Source: JBBDNC01 sp040877875
Lineage (GTDB): Bacteria; Bacteroidota; Rhodothermia; Balneolales; Balneolaceae
DNA length: 20,800 nucleotides
NCBI GenBank assembly: GCA_040877875.1
Contig: JBBDNC010000107.1
Location: forward strand, 1-20,800
Reading direction: 5' to 3'
The notes beneath the pieces were generated by a model, which was given only the letters and a program-made list of their open reading frames with translations, did no database searches and was not told the origin of the DNA. The translations under genes and the position numbers were made by a program. Of this stretch, positions 15,873 through 20,800 are shown piece by piece. Every line of letters begins with the position of its first letter. The stretch's first letter is position 1.

Positions 15873-17399
15873 ATGGTGAGACTTCTCTGTACGTTAGTTC
15901 TTCTGTTGATGGTATTTTCAGTCTGTCAGGCCGGCTCTGAAGTTTCAGCCAGTGAAACCTATGTTACTTCAGGGATGGTTCAAACGGTCGAAGTTGAGTT
16001 GCAGGATTCTGAGGATGGCGACTCATCGGACCTTGTACTTTTCTTCGGGCGCTTTCATCCTTTCCTGGTTCATTTGCCGATCGGTTTTCTCCTTTTTGCT
16101 ATTTTGCTGGAGTTCATCTCTATCTTTCCACGATTTGAATATTTAAAATCCACCGTTTCCTTTGCCCTGGCGGTTGGAGGTTTAAGTGCCCTTGCTGCGG
16201 GAATTACGGGTTATTTGCTGTCTTTCGGCGGGGGTTATGATGAGGAGTTACTCTCCTATCATAAATGGCTGGGTACCAGTGTGATTATTTTGAGTCTGGT
16301 GGCTTTTATCCTTAGAACATACTACTACGACCACCCGGTATTCAGGAAAGTATTCAGGGTCATACTTATATTTTTGGCAGTTATTGTGATGTCTGCCGGA
16401 CACTTCGGGGGAAGCCTGACTCACGGCTCTGATTACCTCTTCCGGTATATGCCTCAAACGTTAAAAACATGGATGAATGTAGAGATCGAAGCGGAAGAGC
16501 AGATTGCGTTGATCGAGGATCTGGATACTGCCCGCGTTTATGACCATATCATTTATCCGATAATCAGGACACGGTGTGAGAGTTGCCATAACAATGATCG
16601 CAGGGAGGCTGATTTGATGATGACCTCTTTTGATCAAATGATGAAGGGAAGTGAAAATGGCCCGGTGATCCAGGAGCATCAGGCGGAGGAAAGCGAGTTA
16701 TTTAAACGGCTGGTTTTGCCGGAAAGAGACGAAGACCGGATGCCTCCCCGAGGGAGACGGCAACTGACCCATGATCAAATCAAATTGGTTGCCTGGTGGA
16801 TTGAGGAGGGAGTTCCTTCTACTCAGACAGTTTCGGAACTGGAATTATCAGATGAGATATCCGATATCTTGCATAAGTTGACGGTCGACGGGCAAAGTTT
16901 TTATGAAAAAACGGTCGTGCCAAAAGCTGAAGAGAGCCTTCTCGATACCTTAAGAACTCATGGTTTCAGAATTTCACCGGTGGCTGAAGACTTGAATTTT
17001 TTACAGGTCGGGCTGTCGAGATCCGTAACGGCTGTCAGTGCAGAAGCTATGGAATTATTGAGATCCGCTTCAGAACAGATTACCTGGATTGATTTCAGCG
17101 GGCTCAGCGTTACCGATCAGGATCTCTCTCCGCTGTCTGATTTTAAGCATCTGACGCGTTTGAATCTTTCGAATACTTCTATTGGAGATTCTACTCTTTT
17201 AATGGCCGGTACGATGGAAAACCTGGATTATTTGAATGTCTATGACACGCAGATCACGGATGGCGGGTTGCAACATTTGGAAGAGCTGGAGAGTTTGAGT
17301 TCTCTTTTCCTATGGAAAACTAAGGTAAACCATGAAGCTATTGAATCTCTACAGGAAAAACTACCCAACCTTTATATTAATTACGGGCATGAATTTTAA
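15873..17399 (+). CDS. DUF2231 membrane protein with c-type cytochrome domain and leucine-rich repeats
   Basis: About 508 residues from ATG 15873; the frame is open back to ATG 15834, but that would overlap the DUF1501 gene and place charged residues before the signal. Signal peptide ~1-21. Four transmembrane helices (~62-83, 93-118, 132-149, 159-177) form a DUF2231-like unit with His-rich edges (FHPFLVHLPIG; GHFGGSLTHG) that could bind heme b or quinone. Then a PSCyt1-type heme domain, CESCH at 235-239, with likely distal Met in DRMPPRG. Residues ~400-508 hold leucine-rich repeats (LTRLNLSNTSIGDSTL, LDYLNVYDTQITDGGL). It starts 7 bp after the DUF1501 stop, third gene of the operon. I infer that it links periplasmic hemes of the operon to the cytoplasmic membrane; the heme or quinone role of the membrane part is not proven by sequence. 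Confidence 0.88.
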   Translation: MVRLLCTLVLLLMVFSVCQAGSEVSASETYVTSGMVQTVEVELQDSEDGDSSDLVLFFGRFHPFLVHLPIGFLLFAILLEFISIFPRFEYLKSTVSFALAVGGLSALAAGITGYLLSFGGGYDEELLSYHKWLGTSVIILSLVAFILRTYYYDHPVFRKVFRVILIFLAVIVMSAGHFGGSLTHGSDYLFRYMPQTLKTWMNVEIEAEEQIALIEDLDTARVYDHIIYPIIRTRCESCHNNDRREADLMMTSFDQMMKGSENGPVIQEHQAEESELFKRLVLPERDEDRMPPRGRRQLTHDQIKLVAWWIEEGVPSTQTVSELELSDEISDILHKLTVDGQSFYEKTVVPKAEESLLDTLRTHGFRISPVAEDLNFLQVGLSRSVTAVSAEAMELLRSASEQITWIDFSGLSVTDQDLSPLSDFKHLTRLNLSNTSIGDSTLLMAGTMENLDYLNVYDTQITDGGLQHLEELESLSSLFLWKTKVNHEAIESLQEKLPNLYINYGHEF

Positions 17400-17530
17400 T
17401 TATATTTCACTTTAGCATTTGTACGCCAGCCGGTGGAGTCTGCCTTGAATAAACGACCCGATTTTGATCTGTATAATTTTTTACGTATTCATTAGGGTTT
17501 TAAAAACCTCGAATTCATAATATATCTTCT
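17400..17530. promoter_or_regulatory. AT-rich leader before the ThuA/dehydrogenase gene
   Basis: 131 bp without coding sequence. The AT-rich leader directly precedes ATG 17531 and has no Shine-Dalgarno. A TATAAT at 17472-17477 is present, but the nearest -35-like TTGAAT (17445-17450) is 21 bp away, too far for a standard promoter. No clear terminator follows the preceding operon, so read-through is possible. Confidence 0.3.
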
Positions 17531-20500
17531 ATGCTAAAGCGCTATTCTATAGTTTTATTTTTGATTTCTCTTGTTTGTATGACCTATCTTTTTTCTTCTT
17601 GTAATTCTAAAAAACCGAGAGTTCTCGTTTTCAGTAAAACGGCCGGATTTTATCACGATTCGATCCCCGACGGCATCGAAGCGATTCAAAAACTGGGGGA
17701 CGAAAACGGGTTTGAGGTGGATACAACTAAAAATGCCGGAATGTTTACCGAAGAGAACCTTAAAGGCTATTCGGCGGTTATCTTTTTAAGTACGACCGGG
17801 GATGTACTGAATCACTACCAGGAGGCGGAATTCGAACGATATATTCAGGCTGGCGGAGGGTATGTGGGGATCCATGCTGCGGCCGATACCGAGTATCAGT
17901 GGGGATGGTATGGCCGGCTTGTCGGAGGATATTTTGCCGATCATCCCGGGATCAATGATCCTCATCCGAATGTTCAGGAAGGGACTCTCGAGGTTGAAGA
18001 TAAAAATCACCCGTCTACCGAATTTCTTCCCGATCAATGGACACGGACGGATGAGTGGTACAGTTATAAAAATTTTAATGAGGATGTCAATGTACTGATG
18101 ACCATTGATGAGGCGAGTTATCAGGGCGGATTGGATATGGGATATCACCCGATGGCCTGGTATCATGAGTATGACGGGGGACGGGCTTTTTATACGGCCG
18201 GCGGACATACGAGCGAATCGTACTCCGAAGACCTCTTTTTACAGCATCTCCTTGCTGGTATTCAATATGCAATCGACGATAACCGAAGGGACTACTCTCA
18301 GGCAAGAACTCACCCGGTACCGGCAGAGAACCGCTTTACACAAACCCAGCTTATCACCGGAGGTGAACTTTATGAACCAACGGAGATGACGATTTTGCCA
18401 AATCGGGACGTTTTGATTGTCGAGAGAAGAGGAGGGATCAAGTTATATAAGAATGGGAGTTCAACTATAGTCGAGGCAGGCCATCTGGATGTATATTTTG
18501 GAACGGACGTTCCGGGTGTCAATGCGGAGGAAGGGGTGATCGGTATAAAAAAAGATCCCGATTTCGAGAACAACCGGTTTGTCTACATTTTTTATTCTCC
18601 TGCCGGAGAGTCCGTAAACCGTCTTTCACGATTCAGATTCGAAAACGACCGGCTGGATATGGAATCTGAAATAACCGTCCTGGAATTCTATTCCCAGCGG
18701 GATATATGTTGCCACACGGGCGGTTCGATCGCATTTGACAGGGATGGATTGATGTACGTGTCGACGGGTGATAATTCCACTCCTTTTAATCAGCCGGATC
18801 AACCCTACGTTCTGGACGGATATGCGCCGCTGGATGAACGTCCCGGATTCAGGCAATATGATGCCCGGAGAAGTTCGGGAAATTCCAATGACCTGAGAGG
18901 TAAAATTTTACGCATACGGGTCAATGAGGATGGGAGTTATGACATTCCGGAAGGCAATCTTTATCCGGAAGGAATGGAAAAAACCCGCCCCGAAATATAT
19001 GTCCAGGGGACCCGGAATCCTTATCGCATTTCTGTGGATCAGAAGAACGGGTACCTTTATTGGGGGGATGTCGGTCCGGATGCGAGGGAAGACAGTATCG
19101 GTGTTCGGGGCCCGCGGGGTTATGATGAGGTGAATCAGGCCCGAGAAGCCGGCCATTACGGCTGGCCGTTATTTGTCGGGAATAACTATCCCTATAACGA
19201 ATATGACTATGCCACAGGTACTCCCGCAAGCCCTCCGTTTGATCCTGAAAAGCCGGTCAACCGGTCTCCACATAATACGGGCCTGACAGTACTCCCCCCG
19301 GCCGAACCTGCATTTATCTGGTACCCATATGCGGTTTCCAGTGAATTTCCGGAAGTGGGAACCGGCGGACGGAATGCGATGGCCGGGCCGGTTTACTACA
19401 CCGATTTATACCCGGAAGAATCCCGTCTGCCCGAATATTATGACGGAAAGCTTTTTATCTATGAATGGATTCGTGACTGGGTCAAGGTCGTTACCCTTCG
19501 GCCAAATGGAGATTTTGACAAGATGGAGCCGTTCATGGCCGGTACAACCTTTAATGCCATTATAGATATGGAAGTCGGCCCGAACGGTCAACTCTATCTA
19601 CTCGAGTATGGGAAAGGGTGGTTTTCAAGAAATCCGGACTCGGGATTGTCCAGAATTGATTTTAATGCCGGAAATCGCTCACCGGTTGTCCATGAAATCC
19701 GAGCAGACAAAACTTCGGGTTTGACCCCGCTTGAAGTTACGTTCTCCGTGGAAGCAAGTGATCCGGAGGACGATCCGTTGTCCTACCACTGGGAGATCGG
19801 AGACGGGGAAACCATAGAAACCGATCTGCCGGAGTTGAAGTATGCGTTTAACGAAATCGGGGAACATGAAGTAACAGTGGAAGTAAGTGACCCGGAAAAT
19901 CTGACGGCCCGAAGTGAGCCGGTTTCCGTCTATGCCGGTAATACTGCACCCGTTGTCCATATTGAAATTCAGGGCAACCGGACGTTTTATTTCCCGGACA
20001 AGCCGGTCGGTTATGATGTAAGGGTAGAAGATGAAGGTCCGGAAGGTGTTTCAACAGCCGTCAATCCCTCGATTTTGTTTGTATTTGCAGATTATATTGA
20101 ATCGAGTGGGGAGACGGATGAAGAGGAGAGTACTGAGGGACACCAGGTCATGACGGATGTCCTGAGTGGCAGAAATCTGGCAGCTACCCTCGATTGCAGG
20201 GCATGCCATCATGAGGATCAGAGTTCTATTGGTCCCTCATACACACGTATAGCCGAAAAATATCAGGATACCGAACATGCGGCAGACTATCTTGTCGGTC
20301 AGATTATCCAGGGAAGTTCCGGGGTTTGGGGGGAAACAGCCATGCCGGCACACGTCGATATGGAAGAAGAGGAAGCCCGCCAAATCGTAGCCTGGATCCA
20401 GTCGCTGGTGCAGGAAGACGGTGAATCCAGCGAATCCCTGCCGGCTTCCGGGACACTCAATCCGACTCTGGATCGCGAACCGATGGAAAACGGTGTTCTC

Positions 20501-20800
20501 GTTATTTCCGCAAGTTATACGGATGAAGGGGGAGAAAATGTCAAACCTTTGACAGGCTATGCTTCCGCAAGACTTAGAAACAGCCGAATGGCTGTGGCCG
20601 GTGCAGATCAACTGGACGGTTATCAGTCAATGGAATTTGGTGGAAATCGGTTTTTAATGGTCCCGAATGAAACCGGATCTTTTGTACTGAACGGGGTGGA
20701 CCTTTCCGGTATTACAAATCTGGAATTCTCTGGAGCGTCCCAGGCTCCTCTTGAAACCGGCTATTCCTTTGAGCTTCGCCTGGATGGACCCCAAGGCGAA
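17531..20800 (+). CDS. ThuA - PQQ glucose/sorbosone dehydrogenase - PKD - cytochrome c fusion lipoprotein (3' partial)
   Basis: An open frame of 1090 codons from ATG 17531 that runs off the window. Lipobox LFSS|C (Cys24). Domains: ThuA-like (~29-250; KTAGFYHDSI, GGGYVGIHAAADTEY, GGRAFYTAGGHT), a class I glutamine-amidotransferase-like fold tied to keto-sugar metabolism; glucose/sorbosone dehydrogenase beta-propeller (~270-712; NRDVLIVERRGGIKLY, CCHTGGSIAFD, QGTRNPYR), where His395 and Arg495-Asn496 match the positions that in soluble glucose dehydrogenase act as base and bind PQQ; PKD (~716-802); a tether (~805-870); cytochrome c with CRACH (889-893) and Met938 in AMPAH as distal ligand; and from ~985 the start of a beta-rich, CBM6-like domain. 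The fused cytochrome is the natural acceptor for PQQ electrons. Domain order is visible; sugar substrate and the CBM call are inferred. Confidence 0.93.
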   Translation, partial: MLKRYSIVLFLISLVCMTYLFSSCNSKKPRVLVFSKTAGFYHDSIPDGIEAIQKLGDENGFEVDTTKNAGMFTEENLKGYSAVIFLSTTGDVLNHYQEAEFERYIQAGGGYVGIHAAADTEYQWGWYGRLVGGYFADHPGINDPHPNVQEGTLEVEDKNHPSTEFLPDQWTRTDEWYSYKNFNEDVNVLMTIDEASYQGGLDMGYHPMAWYHEYDGGRAFYTAGGHTSESYSEDLFLQHLLAGIQYAIDDNRRDYSQARTHPVPAENRFTQTQLITGGELYEPTEMTILPNRDVLIVERRGGIKLYKNGSSTIVEAGHLDVYFGTDVPGVNAEEGVIGIKKDPDFENNRFVYIFYSPAGESVNRLSRFRFENDRLDMESEITVLEFYSQRDICCHTGGSIAFDRDGLMYVSTGDNSTPFNQPDQPYVLDGYAPLDERPGFRQYDARRSSGNSNDLRGKILRIRVNEDGSYDIPEGNLYPEGMEKTRPEIYVQGTRNPYRISVDQKNGYLYWGDVGPDAREDSIGVRGPRGYDEVNQAREAGHYGWPLFVGNNYPYNEYDYATGTPASPPFDPEKPVNRSPHNTGLTVLPPAEPAFIWYPYAVSSEFPEVGTGGRNAMAGPVYYTDLYPEESRLPEYYDGKLFIYEWIRDWVKVVTLRPNGDFDKMEPFMAGTTFNAIIDMEVGPNGQLYLLEYGKGWFSRNPDSGLSRIDFNAGNRSPVVHEIRADKTSGLTPLEVTFSVEASDPEDDPLSYHWEIGDGETIETDLPELKYAFNEIGEHEVTVEVSDPENLTARSEPVSVYAGNTAPVVHIEIQGNRTFYFPDKPVGYDVRVEDEGPEGVSTAVNPSILFVFADYIESSGETDEEESTEGHQVMTDVLSGRNLAATLDCRACHHEDQSSIGPSYTRIAEKYQDTEHAADYLVGQIIQGSSGVWGETAMPAHVDMEEEEARQIVAWIQSLVQEDGESSESLPASGTLNPTLDREPMENGVLVISASYTDEGGENVKPLTGYASARLRNSRMAVAGADQLDGYQSMEFGGNRFLMVPNETGSFVLNGVDLSGITNLEFSGASQAPLETGYSFELRLDGPQGE

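Noticed and set aside
17445..17477. TTGAAT and TATAAT as a sigma-70 promoter for the ThuA fusion gene
   Set aside because: The 21-bp spacing is outside the normal range, and the presumed host group uses a different consensus.

Overview
The window looks like a carbohydrate-catabolism locus from a heterotrophic Gram-negative bacterium, most likely of the Bacteroidota/Balneolota/Rhodothermota group (inference). Reasons: nearly every product has a lipoprotein, Sec or Tat-like export signal; most genes lack a clear Shine-Dalgarno sequence and follow AT-rich leaders; base composition is intermediate; and an AT-rich antitoxin with a DUF6364-like sequence is present. The families DUF1553/PSCyt, DUF1501, DUF1080 and ThuA are also abundant in Planctomycetota and Verrucomicrobiota, so the phylum is not settled by sequence alone. 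All metabolic genes lie on the + strand; only a toxin-antitoxin remnant is on the - strand. No tRNA, rRNA, CRISPR array or SusC/SusD pair was seen.

Layout. Positions 1-1679 hold the 3' part of a formylglycine sulfatase, interrupted by a 100-N scaffold gap whose two sides carry the same 55 bp; collapsing the duplicate restores the frame and the stop codon. Positions 1589-2107 hold, on the - strand, an intact DUF6364-like antitoxin with a palindromic operator/promoter and a PIN-domain toxin cut off after about 49 codons, beside the sulfatase stop. Positions 2340-4625 encode an octaheme cytochrome c lipoprotein with HEAT-like and TPR regions. Positions 4651-6249 encode an exported calcineurin-like phosphoesterase. 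Positions 6545-7798 encode an exported Gfo/Idh/MocA oxidoreductase, and 7869-10694 a lipoprotein with a long HEAT-like region and a C-terminal DUF1080 (3-keto-disaccharide hydrolase) domain. The 424-bp gap that follows contains a complete 141-bp MITE-like palindromic element (16-bp perfect terminal repeats, CATTA target duplication).

Positions 11119-17399 form a tight three-gene operon: a PSCyt1/DUF1549/LamG/DUF1553 lipoprotein, a DUF1501 Tat-exported protein, and a DUF2231 membrane protein carrying a c-type heme motif and leucine-rich repeats. From 17531 to the right edge runs one very long lipoprotein gene joining ThuA, PQQ-type glucose/sorbosone dehydrogenase, PKD and cytochrome c domains, with a probable carbohydrate-binding domain cut by the window end.

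How they may work together (inference): sulfate is removed from glycans by the sulfatase; sugars are oxidised by the Gfo/Idh/MocA enzyme and by the PQQ dehydrogenase; 3-keto glycosides are cleaved by the DUF1080 domain with ThuA in a related role; electrons pass to the many periplasmic c-type hemes (twelve CXXCH motifs in four proteins) and possibly into the membrane through the DUF2231 protein. This would be oxidative glycan breakdown linked to extracytoplasmic electron transport. The domain families are known; the arrangement and the multi-domain fusions are what deserve attention.
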